A DNA stretch of 64,000 bases, taken from Streptomyces sp. NRRL S-646 (GTDB lineage: Bacteria > Actinomycetota > Actinomycetes > Streptomycetales > Streptomycetaceae). The stretch covers positions 372,001 to 436,000 of the forward strand of contig NZ_JODC01000003.1 in NCBI RefSeq assembly GCF_000720765.1, read 5' to 3'. Made by a program: the position numbers and the translations under genes. A model generated the notes under the pieces. That model had not been told where the DNA came from and ran no database searches. It saw only the letters and a program-made list of their open reading frames with translations. This document shows positions 34,789 through 43,619 of this stretch, in pieces. Within the stretch, counting starts at the first letter, position 1. Each line of letters starts with the position of its first letter.

Positions 34789-35454
34789 TCAGTTGCCGCT
34801 CTCATCACGCGGGAACGTGACCTCGACCCGTCGGTTCTTCCTCCGTCCCGCCTCCGTCGAGTTGTCCGCGATCGGGTACTGCTCGCCGTAGCCGCGTACC
34901 TCGAAGGTGATGTTCGGGTCGTGCAGCTCCTGGTCCAGGACGTCCTGTACGGCGTTGGCACGTTGCCGGGAGAGGACGTCGCCGTGGGCCGCCGAGCCCA
35001 GGTTGTCCGTGAAGCCGAAGACGCGGATCTTCGTCGCGTTCTGCTTCTTGATCTCGTCCGCGATCCCGGCGATACGGGACTTCGCCTCGTCGCTCAGCTT
35101 CGCGCTGTCCTTGCTGAACAGGACCTCCGCCTGGAGGGCGAACTTGACGTCGGAGTTGGTGTCCTCGCGGCGTTCGTCGCCGCTCTGGTCCTCCACGACG
35201 GACTTGATGTCCAGGACTTTGGGGGCGGCGAGGGTGGCGCCTTCGGGGAGTTTGAGGTCGGGGTCGTTGGGGTCGACTTTGACCGGGGCCGAGGCTGTTG
35301 GTTCGGTGCCGGGCGGGACGCTCGGGGAGTCGTCCGCGTGGGCCGTTACGGCGCCGAAGAGGTTGGTGGCGACCATGAGGGAGGCTGCGGTGAGGGTGAG
35401 AGCGAGGCGGGGGGTGCTCGTAGGGGTTCGGGTGTTGGTCACGGCGAGCCTCAC
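34789..35454 (-). CDS. OmpA-like (peptidoglycan-binding) secreted protein
   Basis: A 221-residue protein with a signal peptide (RLALTLTAASLMVATNLFGA, cut near AHA-DD), a Pro-rich linker and a C-terminal OmpA-like domain (about 105-215; FGFTDNLGSAAHGDVLSRQR, GYGEQYPIADNSTEAGRRKN). OmpA-like domains bind peptidoglycan noncovalently. It is the last gene of the Tad-associated run and overlaps the lipoprotein gene by four bases, so it may anchor the pilus apparatus to the wall. Confidence 0.88.
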   Translation of the reverse strand: MRLAVTNTRTPTSTPRLALTLTAASLMVATNLFGAVTAHADDSPSVPPGTEPTASAPVKVDPNDPDLKLPEGATLAAPKVLDIKSVVEDQSGDERREDTNSDVKFALQAEVLFSKDSAKLSDEAKSRIAGIADEIKKQNATKIRVFGFTDNLGSAAHGDVLSRQRANAVQDVLDQELHDPNITFEVRGYGEQYPIADNSTEAGRRKNRRVEVTFPRDESGN

Positions 35455-36035
35455 CCGGAGATGGTGATGGTGCCGGCAGCGAAGCCGGGCAGTTGGAAGC
35501 TGACCTCAGAGGTGTCGGTCGGCGGCGACGGGAACTGCATGAACACGGACAGGCTCTCACCGGCCTTGACGGTCGAAAAACCCGTTGTCGTCAATGGGCG
35601 GCCGTCCGTGTCGCGGAGGACGTAGTACCGCTTCTTGCCCTTCGAGTCGACGAGTGTGGCGCCGCCGAGCGACCTTCCGTTCCTGGTGATCTCGGTTTCG
35701 TTGCCGCTCAACGCGGCCGGCACAACAATGGTCTTCGCCCCGTCGTTCTTCAGATTGCCGTTCACTGTGACGAAGCCACCGGAGTCACGTTGGGCCGAGG
35801 TGATCTGCAGAAGCAGACCGTCCGGCCCCTTCAACTCGGCCAGGGGCGTGTCCGACTGACCCTCCTGAGCACTCGGGTCGGAACCACTGCGCTTGGAAGC
35901 GGACGCCGACGTGTCCGGCTTCTTGTCGTCGCCACCACCACCGCTGCCACAACCGGCCACCCCGACGGCCAAGCCGGCCGCAACGGTCAACGCGACCATC
36001 CCCCTACGGGCTTTCGCAGTGAACCGAATGCTCAT
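35451..36035 (-). CDS. Tad-associated lipoprotein
   Basis: A 194-residue lipoprotein: signal with lipobox VAGC (GMVALTVAAGLAVGVAGCGS), Ser/Asp-rich linker, then a beta-sandwich-like part (GGFVTVNGNLKNDGAKTIVV, STVKAGESLSVFMQFPSPP). Similar proteins lie between TadG and OmpA-like genes in other Streptomyces. It overlaps the OmpA-like gene start (ATGA) and is probably co-translated. Exact role unknown. Confidence 0.75.
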   Translation of the reverse strand: MSIRFTAKARRGMVALTVAAGLAVGVAGCGSGGGGDDKKPDTSASASKRSGSDPSAQEGQSDTPLAELKGPDGLLLQITSAQRDSGGFVTVNGNLKNDGAKTIVVPAALSGNETEITRNGRSLGGATLVDSKGKKRYYVLRDTDGRPLTTTGFSTVKAGESLSVFMQFPSPPTDTSEVSFQLPGFAAGTITISG

Positions 36036-36069
36036 GACTCCGCTTCCTTCATCACTCGTCGTTCGCTTG

Positions 36070-36681
36070 TCAGTCGGCCAGATGGACGTCGAAAAGGTCC
36101 TCCGGACCCGGCAGGCCGGCGGGGTCGTCCGGGTTCAGGTCCCATTTCCTGTTGTCCTTGCAGGCGAGCTGCGGCAGTACGTCGGTCCCGGCGCCCTCGG
36201 TCGGGAGCTCGAACGTGCAGAGTGGCTCGATCACGGCAGTGGCGGAGGCCTTTGCGTACTGGTTCTCGGTACCGGGGACGATCGAGTCTCCGACCGGCTT
36301 GTCGGTCTTGACCGCGACCGTGTAGCCCAATGGGCCCGCTGGAGTCGCAGCACACTGCTCGACGTGGGCCCCGTTCTGCGTGGCGAGCTGGGGCGCGCGC
36401 CAGCACGAACGCTCGAGCCCCGGCACGTTGCCGTCGAAGATGTCCTGCCACTTCGTGGGGTCGAGTACGGCCTTCACCCACATGCCCGCGAGCTGATCCC
36501 GCGAGTCCTGCGCCGCGGCGAGAGCTGCCGCATCGGCTGCCGTCTGGGCCCCGTTCCGAGTTGCCGCGGCCTGGCCGACCGCAAGGTACGCGAACGCGAG
36601 AAAGAGCAGGCCCGCCACCACCGTGATGTAGATGGGGAAAGCCTGCCCTGCGTCGTCGCTGTACTTACGAGGCTGATTCAA
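36070..36681 (-). CDS. TadG-like pilus assembly protein
   Basis: A 203-residue protein with the Tad-domain N-terminus: DDAGQAFPIYITVVAGLLFL is a prepilin-like stretch with TM helix, followed by AAATRNGAQTAADAAALAAA. The +5 Glu is replaced, so processing may differ from that of the Flp pilin. The remaining part is extracytoplasmic with five or six cysteines. The TTG start overlaps the flp stop as TTGA; no better start exists before the TM helix. Confidence 0.75.
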   Translation of the reverse strand: MNQPRKYSDDAGQAFPIYITVVAGLLFLAFAYLAVGQAAATRNGAQTAADAAALAAAQDSRDQLAGMWVKAVLDPTKWQDIFDGNVPGLERSCWRAPQLATQNGAHVEQCAATPAGPLGYTVAVKTDKPVGDSIVPGTENQYAKASATAVIEPLCTFELPTEGAGTDVLPQLACKDNRKWDLNPDDPAGLPGPEDLFDVHLAD

Positions 36682-36875
36682 CCGCCGGTGACCTCGGCGA
36701 TCTTCGCCGTGATGGCGTCGAAGATCGTCTGCCCGATGTCCGTACCCGTAATAGCCAACACGATCGCCACAACCACCGCGATGATCCCCAGATACTCCAC
36801 CGCCGTCTGCCCCTTGTCGTTGCGGGCGGCTCGGGTCTGCAGGTGTGCGACGGTGGTGTTGATCCAGTTGCTCAT
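36678..36875 (-). CDS. flp: Flp-type pilin
   Basis: A 65-residue prepilin. A short basic leader ends at DKG, and cleavage before QTAVEYLGIIAVVVAIV gives the mature pilin with the Flp signature G-x4-EY. The rest of the protein is a single hydrophobic helix and a short tail (IFDAITAKIAEVTGG). The ATG is preceded by GGAGGGG. It is the major-pilin candidate for the Tad system; upstream lies a copy of the shared GGGYCC-N3-GGCCCA motif, suggesting its own promoter. Confidence 0.93.
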   Translation of the reverse strand: MSNWINTTVAHLQTRAARNDKGQTAVEYLGIIAVVVAIVLAITGTDIGQTIFDAITAKIAEVTGG

Positions 36876-36951
36876 GGTGTTCCCCTCCGGGTCGGATCTC
36901 CGTGCCGCTCTCGGCACGAGAACCGTACGGCGCAACACCCCTCCCGACGAA

Positions 36952-36981
36952 GGGCCCCAGGGCCCAATCACGGGCCCAAAG
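36952..36981. promoter_or_regulatory. Shared Tad-regulon motif, flp copy
   Basis: GGGCCC-CAG-GGCCCAATC, then ACGGGCCCAAA: three GGGCCC blocks in 30 bases, 77 bases upstream of flp. The core GGGYCC-N3-GGCCCA matches the copies upstream of the prepilin peptidase and the toxin with the same spacing. Confidence 0.6.
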
Positions 36982-37035
36982 AAAGACCCGGCCACGAGCT
37001 CGGTACCGGCCGTTCCCCCCTGCCGTCACCTCAGG

Positions 37036-37977
37036 TCACCCCACCCCTCGGCCCGAACCGGGCGCCGTGCCGAGCCACTTGGCGGCTGCCTCCGAGCGGC
37101 TGGTGCTGTGGAGTTTCGCGAAGATGCGGTTGATGTGGTTCTTGACCGTCTTCTCGCTGATGAAGCAGGTGGCGGCGATCTGCTGGTTGTTCATGCCGGA
37201 CGCGATGAGGTCCATGATCTCCGCCTCCCTCGTGCTCAGTTGGAACCTTGCCCTGTCGGGAGCAGCCACAGGACGGCCACTCGACCATCCAGACGACGAC
37301 TGTCCCACACTCGGTTGCACTTGCGAAAGGTTTTTTGAAGAAATAGTGGAGGCGGGGGTGGCTGGTACGCCGAAATCGGCTGGTGGAGCGGGATGTTGAG
37401 TAGATACATGCGAATGTGCGCGGTTCTCATTTTCGTATGCAGTTGCACTACCCAGGCCCTCTGGGAGCGGAAGCCCTCCCTGTCCTTGACGGAGCTGCGC
37501 CAGCAGCGCCCCCGCCGCCGTCGGAGTGAAGTGGGCCCTGCCCTCCTTGATGTCCCATACCGCTGCCACCAGTTGCTCCGCGGTGAACTCGCCGTGGACC
37601 AGGTAGCCCCCGGCGCCCCGGCGCAGGGCCTCCTGGACGATCTCCGACTCCCTGCTGTACGTGAGCATCACGACCGGGGCGATCTGCACCAGGTACGGGA
37701 GCGCCGAGATGCCGTCCACGCCGGGCATGCGCACGTCCAGGAGGACTACGTCGGGCTGGTGTTGGAGGGCCGCTTCGTAGGCCTGGCGGCCGTCTGCCGC
37801 CTCCGCCACCACGGTGATGTCTGCGCGGCCGGAGAGGAGGGCCGTCAGGCCTGCGCGGACGACGGGGTTGTCGTCCGCCACCACGACCTTGAGCGGGGCG
37901 GGTGAGGGGAGGGCCTCGAACGGGTCCTCCGGTGGCGGCTGCTGGGAACCGGTGTGGGGAGTCGCGGGGTCCGGCAT
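37036..37977 (-). CDS. LuxR (NarL-type) response regulator of the Tad cluster
   Basis: A 313-residue response regulator: receiver domain at about 28-150 with phospho-acceptor Asp in VVLLDVRMPG, and a C-terminal LuxR HTH at about 240-305 (LSTREAEIMDLIASGMNNQQ, SEKTVKNHINRIF). The linker (about 165-240) is unusually long, polar, and its DNA (37310-37460) is much more AT-rich than the flanks. ATG 37977 has GAGAGGAGG upstream; ATG 38013 overlaps the kinase stop. With the preceding kinase it likely controls the pilus genes. Confidence 0.9.
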   Translation of the reverse strand: MPDPATPHTGSQQPPPEDPFEALPSPAPLKVVVADDNPVVRAGLTALLSGRADITVVAEAADGRQAYEAALQHQPDVVLLDVRMPGVDGISALPYLVQIAPVVMLTYSRESEIVQEALRRGAGGYLVHGEFTAEQLVAAVWDIKEGRAHFTPTAAGALLAQLRQGQGGLPLPEGLGSATAYENENRAHSHVSTQHPAPPADFGVPATPASTISSKNLSQVQPSVGQSSSGWSSGRPVAAPDRARFQLSTREAEIMDLIASGMNNQQIAATCFISEKTVKNHINRIFAKLHSTSRSEAAAKWLGTAPGSGRGVG

Positions 37978-38009
37978 GGGGCGGCCTCCTCTCGCGTTGT
38001 GGGGGATGT

Positions 38010-39599
38010 TCATGTCGTCACGGCCGCCAAGGGGAGTTCCAGGCAGACCTCCGTGCCCTTGGGGTGGGCGCCGCGGCCGATGCGGATGCGGGCGCCCACC
38101 GACGCCGCGCGTTCGACCATTCCGACCAGGCCGAAGTGGCCTGCCCGGCGGAGTTGTTCGAGGGTGGTGCCGGAGGGCAGGCCGCGGCCGTCGTCGTAGA
38201 CGCTGATGCGGAGGAGGCCGCCGTGGACGCCTGCGTGTACGTCCACTCGGGTCGGGGCCGCGTGGCGGTGGGCGTTCTCCATCGCCTCCGCGGCGATGGT
38301 GAGGAGCTGGCGGGCCACCGCGGGTGGGACGGGCGGGACGGCGTCGTCGCCGGTGGGGCGATAGGCCGTCGGAACGCCGGTGCGGGTGGTGAAGTCGCGG
38401 GTGCGGGCGGCCAGTTCGGCCAGGACGTCGGTCGCGTGGTCCGGGTCGGATTCGCGGCGCAGGTCGGCCAGGAGCTCGCGGGATTCGGCGGCGGCTCTGC
38501 GGGCCGAGCGGGCGACCAGTTCGGCTTGTTGTTTGACGAGCTCCGCGTCCAGGTGAGGGCTGCCCGCCGAGCCTGCCAGGCCGTCTGCGGCGAGGGCCAC
38601 GCCGTGGAGGGTCTTTGCCACGGAGTCGTGCATCTCCCTTGCGAGACGGGCGCGTTCGGCGCTGACCGCCTCCGTCACCGCCAGGCGGGCCTGCACCGTG
38701 GTCAGGGCCTGTGTCGCGGCGCCGAAGCGGAACATGAGGTTGCGCAGGGCCGAGCCGACCGCGCCCGCGATCACGCACAGGCCGGGGAGGAGCAGGGTCT
38801 CCGCGGGACGGCCGGAGTGCAGGTCCCTCGACGCCGCGTGCACGAAGAAGAGGATCAGGGACTGGAGCGACGCGAAGACCGCGGCTCCTCGCCAGCCGTA
38901 GACGATGCCGGCCAGGAGCGGGGTGCAGACGCTGACGTAGGCGAGGGTGGTGTCCGGGCCCGCGGAGATGAGGAGCAGGGAGCCGAAGAGCATGTCCACG
39001 GCGAGGAGCGTGGGGTGCCTCAGGAGCAGGGGGCCGAAGCGCTCCCAGTCCCTGAAGAGGACGTAGGAGCCCATGAAGGTGACGACGACCGCGGCGCCCA
39101 CGAGGCGGGTGGCCACGCCCGGTGCGGCATTGAGGAGGGCTGCGGGAGCGGCCAGGGCGATCATCGCGAGGCGGAAGCCGAAGACCTGGCGGCACATGGC
39201 CTGGAGGGCGTTGATCTGGAGGGGGATCGTGGGGGGTGTGCGGCTCTCGTTGCCCGGTGCGGGTGGTGCCGTCGGCGGCACCAGAGCTGCCACCGGAGCG
39301 GGAACGGGTGCGGGTGCAGCCGAAGGAGCGGGAGCCGGGGCCGGCAGCCACTCCCGGCCTCGGGGATCCGGCTGCGCCGGCAGACCCGGCAGCGGCGCGT
39401 CCGCCCGTTCCCACCCCGGTGGGAGCTGCGGTGTCGCCGACGTCACCGGGATGTCGGGCGCGCCCGTGCGGGCGTGGGGCGGCAGGACCGTGCCCGCCGG
39501 TGGGGTCGTGATCTCCGGGGTCCTCGGGCGTCGTCGTAGCAGCCGCGTGCGCTCCTCGCGTCCCGCGCGTTCCTCTGTCGTCGCCATGGTCCTCGTCAC
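38010..39599 (-). CDS. Histidine kinase (HisKA_3) of the Tad cluster
   Basis: A 529-residue sensor kinase: Pro/Ala-rich cytoplasmic N-terminus (1-125), about six membrane helices (140-290), a dimerisation/phospho-acceptor helix with His in AREMHDSVAKTLHG (about 325), and HATPase with ENAHRHA and DDGRGLP. It pairs with the response regulator at 37036. Only seven bases separate it from TadC. GTG 39599 and ATG 39587 are both possible starts. The signal is unknown. Confidence 0.9.
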   Translation of the reverse strand: MTRTMATTEERAGREERTRLLRRRPRTPEITTPPAGTVLPPHARTGAPDIPVTSATPQLPPGWERADAPLPGLPAQPDPRGREWLPAPAPAPSAAPAPVPAPVAALVPPTAPPAPGNESRTPPTIPLQINALQAMCRQVFGFRLAMIALAAPAALLNAAPGVATRLVGAAVVVTFMGSYVLFRDWERFGPLLLRHPTLLAVDMLFGSLLLISAGPDTTLAYVSVCTPLLAGIVYGWRGAAVFASLQSLILFFVHAASRDLHSGRPAETLLLPGLCVIAGAVGSALRNLMFRFGAATQALTTVQARLAVTEAVSAERARLAREMHDSVAKTLHGVALAADGLAGSAGSPHLDAELVKQQAELVARSARRAAAESRELLADLRRESDPDHATDVLAELAARTRDFTTRTGVPTAYRPTGDDAVPPVPPAVARQLLTIAAEAMENAHRHAAPTRVDVHAGVHGGLLRISVYDDGRGLPSGTTLEQLRRAGHFGLVGMVERAASVGARIRIGRGAHPKGTEVCLELPLAAVTT

Positions 39600-39606
39600 C
39601 CCGTCC

Positions 39607-40494
39607 CTACTTGCCCGTGAGTGAGCCGAAGTCGGTGCCGGAGCCGAGGATCAGGCCGGCGCCGAGAAGGATCATCGTGGCCGGGACCATGAAGGTGGTG
39701 ATCATCATGGTGGCCTTGGGGACCGCTCGGGCCGCCTTGCGGCGGGCGTTCTGGGCGTCCGTGCGGCGCATGTCCTTCGCCAGGGATACGAGGGTGTCGA
39801 CGATCGGCGCGCCCAGTTCCTCGCCCTGCTGCAGCGCCGTCACGAACATCGCGACCTGTTCGGAGTCGTTGCGGCGACGCAGTTCCGCGAAGGCCTGGCG
39901 GCGGCTCATGCCCAGGTCCATCTGGCGGAGCGTGATGCGTAGTTCGTCCGCCCAGGGGCCCTCGTACTTCGAGGCCACCCGGTCAAGGGCCTGGCGGAAC
40001 CCGAGGCCGGCGCTGACCACGACCGCGAGCACGTCGAGGAAGTCCGGCAGTGTGCGCTCGATGACGTCCTTGCGGATGCGGATCGCCGACCAGATGCCGA
40101 CCTCCGTCCAGAACGCGCCGAAGGCGAACAGGACGAGGGCCAGGATGAAGTTGCCCTTCATCAGGAACACCAGTCCGCCCACGCCGCCGAGGAAGCCGTA
40201 GACCGCGCGGCGGGCCGCATAGCGGTCGATGGTCAGGCCGCCGGGGTTGCCCGCGAGGTCGATCTTGCGGCGGTACTTGGCGACCAGCTTCGGGCCCATC
40301 AGGCGCAGCACCGCGGGCGCGTACCGCATGCCGAGGCGGTCGATGAGCGAGTCGACCGCGCCCGTGCGGGTCGAGCCCACCTCCAGGGCGAGCACCAGGT
40401 CGCCGGGCAGCTTGGCGTCCGCGCGGTACATGCGGATGCCGGCGAAGATGCCCCAGACGCTGAGGCCCATCACCAGTGCCAGCAGAAGTCCCAT
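39607..40494 (-). CDS. tadC: TadC-like inner-membrane platform protein
   Basis: A 295-residue type II secretion F-family protein with TM helices at the start, around 115-155 and near the C-terminus, and a cytosolic core LPDFLDVLAVVVSAGLGFRQ typical of TadC. Together with TadB it forms the platform on which the TadA ATPase drives pilin assembly. GGGAGGAC precedes the ATG. It is followed directly by the kinase gene. Confidence 0.9.
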   Translation of the reverse strand: MGLLLALVMGLSVWGIFAGIRMYRADAKLPGDLVLALEVGSTRTGAVDSLIDRLGMRYAPAVLRLMGPKLVAKYRRKIDLAGNPGGLTIDRYAARRAVYGFLGGVGGLVFLMKGNFILALVLFAFGAFWTEVGIWSAIRIRKDVIERTLPDFLDVLAVVVSAGLGFRQALDRVASKYEGPWADELRITLRQMDLGMSRRQAFAELRRRNDSEQVAMFVTALQQGEELGAPIVDTLVSLAKDMRRTDAQNARRKAARAVPKATMMITTFMVPATMILLGAGLILGSGTDFGSLTGK

Positions 40495-40534
40495 GGCCGT
40501 CCTCCCTCCAGAGTTCTCGGAACGCTCGGGCGTC

Positions 40535-41479
40535 TCAGACGTCGATGCGGGACAGGCGGCGGATGAAAACGAATCCGACCGCGTAGAGCGCGAAGGCGAT
40601 GATCACCGCCGCCTGGCCGACGGAGGAGCCCGTCATTCGGTCCAGGGCGCCGTGCTTGACGCCGTTCATGAGGAACAGGGAGCCCACGCCGAGCACGGGG
40701 ACGGCGTACGACGTCGTGTTGACCTGGGAGAGCTGGGTGCGGACCTCGCGCCGCGTCTCCTTGCGTTCCTCCAGTGTGTCCGTGAGGTTGCGCAGTGCCG
40801 TGACCACCTGTCCGCCCGCCCGGTTCGACAGCACCAGCGTCGTCACGAGGACGACCAGTTCGCGCGACGGCAGCCGCTCGGCCAGTTCGCCCAGGGCGTC
40901 GTCCATGGACGCGCCGAGCGCCAACTGGTTGGCGACCTTGGCGAGTTCCTCCCCGGCCGGCGCCTCCAGTTCCTCCGCCGCCATCCCGATCGCGGTGCGC
41001 AGCGCCAGCCCGGCCTGGGTGGCGTTGGCCATGATCCGTGCCAGCTCGGGCAGCTGGTTGATGAACTTCTCGATCCGCTTCTGCCGCTGCCAGTTCAGGA
41101 ACTGCACCGCCACCCAGATGCCCAGCAGCCCGGCCAGCGGTCCGAAGAAGGGCGCCAGGGACGCCTGGCCGATCAGCCACAGACCCGCCACCGTGGCGAG
41201 CATGTAGACGAAGAACTCACCCGGTGTGATGTCCAGGCCGGTTGCCGCCAGGCGCAGTTCCAGCTTCTTGCCCAGTTTCGTACGGCGCAGTCGGCGGTCC
41301 AGGTTGCGGAAGCGCCGGCGGCGGCCGCCCACCGGTATCTGGCCGGCGGCCGAGAGGCGGTCGACGAGTGCCTGCCGCTGGGCCTTGCCCGAGGCGTAGG
41401 AGTGCAGGCCCATGACCGCCAGGACGCAGGTCAGCAGGGTGATGCCGGTGGTGAGCGTGACTAGGGTGTGGAGATCCAT
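40535..41479 (-). CDS. tadB: TadB-like inner-membrane platform protein
   Basis: A 314-residue T2SSF-domain protein: N-terminal TM helix, cytosolic linker with RRLRRTKLGKKLELRLAATG, two TM helices near 90-130, INQLPELARIMANATQAGLA core, and C-terminal helices. Partner of TadC. TAGGAA lies before the ATG. Ten bases downstream of the TadA gene. Confidence 0.9.
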   Translation of the reverse strand: MDLHTLVTLTTGITLLTCVLAVMGLHSYASGKAQRQALVDRLSAAGQIPVGGRRRRFRNLDRRLRRTKLGKKLELRLAATGLDITPGEFFVYMLATVAGLWLIGQASLAPFFGPLAGLLGIWVAVQFLNWQRQKRIEKFINQLPELARIMANATQAGLALRTAIGMAAEELEAPAGEELAKVANQLALGASMDDALGELAERLPSRELVVLVTTLVLSNRAGGQVVTALRNLTDTLEERKETRREVRTQLSQVNTTSYAVPVLGVGSLFLMNGVKHGALDRMTGSSVGQAAVIIAFALYAVGFVFIRRLSRIDV

Positions 41480-41489
41480 CGGACGGTTC

Positions 41490-42827
41490 CTACCTGGCTT
41501 CTCGGATGGCGAGCTGTGCTACGGACTCGGCGACGCCGAACGCCTGAGGGACCGGCTGGCTCGCCATGTACAGGCGGTCCGCGGTACGGCGTGGGAGCGG
41601 GAAGTATTCGAAGGCGCCGTAGATGCGGCCGTCGGCGGCCATCGGCTGTGCGTTGAAACGGGCCACCGTCGCCAGGCGGTACGGATCGCTGCCGTGGCTG
41701 TCGAGGATCGCGATCTCGGTGATGCGGCGGGCGCCGTCGGCGAAGCGGGTGAGCTGGATGATCACGTCGATGGCGCTGTTGATCTGGTCGTGGAGCGCCT
41801 CGAAGGGGACTCCGACCTCGGACATCGATGCCAGGGTCTTCAGCCGCATCAGCGCGTCCTCCGCGCTGTTGGCGTGCACCGTCGCCAGGGATCCGTCGTG
41901 GCCGGTCGACATCGCCTGGAGCATGTCGAGTGACTCGCCGCCGCGGACCTCACCGACGACTATGCGGTCGGGGCGCATACGGAGGGAGTTGCGCACCAGG
42001 TCGCGGATGGTGACCTGGCCCTTGCCCTCGACGTTCGGGGGGCGGGACTCCAGCCGGATCACATGGCTCTGCTGCAGCTGGAGTTCCGCCGAGTCCTCGA
42101 TGGTGATGATGCGCTCGGTCTCGGGGATCAGGCCCGACAGGGCGTTCAGCAGCGTCGTCTTGCCCGTGCCCGTCGCCCCCGACACGATCACGTTGGACTT
42201 CGCCTGCACCAGCCCCGCCAGCAGATACAGGATGGGCTCGTCCAGTGAGCCGAAGCCGATCATCTCCTGGAGCGTGAAGGAGCGCGGGAAGCGGCGGATG
42301 GTGAGGGTGGCGCCCGTGAGGGACAGGGGCGGGATGATCACGTTCACTCGCTCGCCGGACGGGAGGCGCGCGTCGACCATGGGGTTCGATTCGTCCACGC
42401 GCCTGTTGACCGTCGAGACGATCCGCTCGATCGTCTGCATCAGCTGGTCGTGGGAGGGGAAGCGCAGGGGCAACTGCTCCACCCTGCCGCCTCGTTCGAC
42501 GAAGATCGCGTCCGGCCCGTTCACCATGATCTCCGTGATCGACGCGTCCTCCAGCAAAGGCTCAAGGATGCCGAGGCCCAGGGCCTCGTCCACCACCCTG
42601 CGGATCAGCTGCGAGCGTTCGACCGTGGACAGCACCGGGCCCTCGCGGCTGATGATGTGCCCGAGCACCCGCTCCAGGCGGGCGCGGCGCTCGGCCGCGG
42701 CCAGCGCGCTCATCTCCGCGAGGTCGATCTCCTCCAGGAGCTTGGCGCGGTACGAGGCGACCAGGTGGCCGTCCTCGCCCCGGTGGCCGTTCTCCTCGGG
42801 GGAGTTGATGCGTGCGCGCAGGCTCAT
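41490..42827 (-). CDS. tadA: TadA/CpaF secretion ATPase
   Basis: A 445-residue hexameric ATPase that powers Flp pilus assembly. Walker A SGATGTGKTTLLNAL (about residue 217), Asp box IITIEDSAELQL, Walker B RPDRIVVGEVRGGES, His box GHDGSLATVHAN. N-terminal helical domain IMVNGPDAIFVERGG as in CpaF. AGGAG before the ATG. First of the TadA-TadB-TadC trio. Confidence 0.95.
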   Translation of the reverse strand: MSLRARINSPEENGHRGEDGHLVASYRAKLLEEIDLAEMSALAAAERRARLERVLGHIISREGPVLSTVERSQLIRRVVDEALGLGILEPLLEDASITEIMVNGPDAIFVERGGRVEQLPLRFPSHDQLMQTIERIVSTVNRRVDESNPMVDARLPSGERVNVIIPPLSLTGATLTIRRFPRSFTLQEMIGFGSLDEPILYLLAGLVQAKSNVIVSGATGTGKTTLLNALSGLIPETERIITIEDSAELQLQQSHVIRLESRPPNVEGKGQVTIRDLVRNSLRMRPDRIVVGEVRGGESLDMLQAMSTGHDGSLATVHANSAEDALMRLKTLASMSEVGVPFEALHDQINSAIDVIIQLTRFADGARRITEIAILDSHGSDPYRLATVARFNAQPMAADGRIYGAFEYFPLPRRTADRLYMASQPVPQAFGVAESVAQLAIREAR

Positions 42828-42850
42828 CGTCGGTGCTCCTTGTTCCCGCG

Positions 42851-43219
42851 TCAGCCGGTGGTCGAGTCGGTCGCGTCGAGTGGCATGGTCGCGGTCTTCC
42901 TGGCGGGGTCGAAGTCCCAGCCGGGGACGATCGACGGGATCTGGACGGTGGCGGTCACGGTCACGGTGTCGCCGTTCTGCGCGGCCGCACAGCTGACGGA
43001 CAGCCAGTCGCTGACCGCGTTCGCGCAGCCGTCCTGGGCGCTGTTGTCGAGCGATGCGGCACGTGCCCCGGCCCGGGCCGCCGTGCCCGCCTGCTGTGCG
43101 GTGTAGGCGATCAGCCCGAGCTGCACGACCGCCATGCCGACGATCAGGAGGATGGGCAGGAACCCCAGGTACTCGATGGCGACTTGGCCGCGGTCGCGGT
43201 CTTTGCGGTCGTACGACAT
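42851..43219 (-). CDS. TadE-like pseudopilin
   Basis: A 122-residue TadE-domain protein: RDRGQVAIEYLGFLPILLIV is the prepilin motif (G, then E at +5, Y at +6) with the hydrophobic helix, followed by TAARAGARAAS and a small extracytoplasmic domain with two cysteines. It is processed by the prepilin peptidase and acts as a minor pilin. One base separates it from the next TadE-like gene. Confidence 0.88.
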   Translation of the reverse strand: MSYDRKDRDRGQVAIEYLGFLPILLIVGMAVVQLGLIAYTAQQAGTAARAGARAASLDNSAQDGCANAVSDWLSVSCAAAQNGDTVTVTATVQIPSIVPGWDFDPARKTATMPLDATDSTTG

Positions 43220-43220
43220 C

Positions 43221-43619
43221 TCAGTGCGTCGCCTCCTCGACCGCGCCCGCGTGGCCCTTCACGGGGAACGGGAAACTGAACGTGCCCGGGAAGAGGATGG
43301 GGACGGTGAGCCTGACGTCGGCCGTGACATAGCCCGGTGCTCCGGGACTGCAGGTGACAGTGGCGCCGCCCTGCCATGCGTCCGGCAGCTTCTCCTTCCC
43401 CTTCTGTGCGCACACTCCCTGCCAGTCACCCTCCGCCGCGGTCCCCGCCCGCACAGCCTCGTCCGCAGCATTCCCCGCAAGCGTGTACGTGTACCCCACC
43501 AGCACGAGCTGCCACAGCACCACCAGGGTGATGATGATCGTCGGCATCATGCCCAGGAACTCGATGGTGACCTGGCCGCTGTCCCTCTCTTTCCAAGCCG
43601 TGCGCATCCCCATCCCCAT
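43221..43619 (-). CDS. TadE-like pseudopilin (second)
   Basis: A 132-residue TadE-type protein: RDSGQVTIEFLGMMPTIIIT with Glu at +5 but Phe at +6, then a membrane helix, AADEAVRAGTAAEGD and a soluble part with two cysteines. Three ATGs (43619, 43613, 43607) could start it; the first overlaps the TadZ stop (TGATG), which favours coupling. Confidence 0.85.
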   Translation of the reverse strand: MGMGMRTAWKERDSGQVTIEFLGMMPTIIITLVVLWQLVLVGYTYTLAGNAADEAVRAGTAAEGDWQGVCAQKGKEKLPDAWQGGATVTCSPGAPGYVTADVRLTVPILFPGTFSFPFPVKGHAGAVEEATH

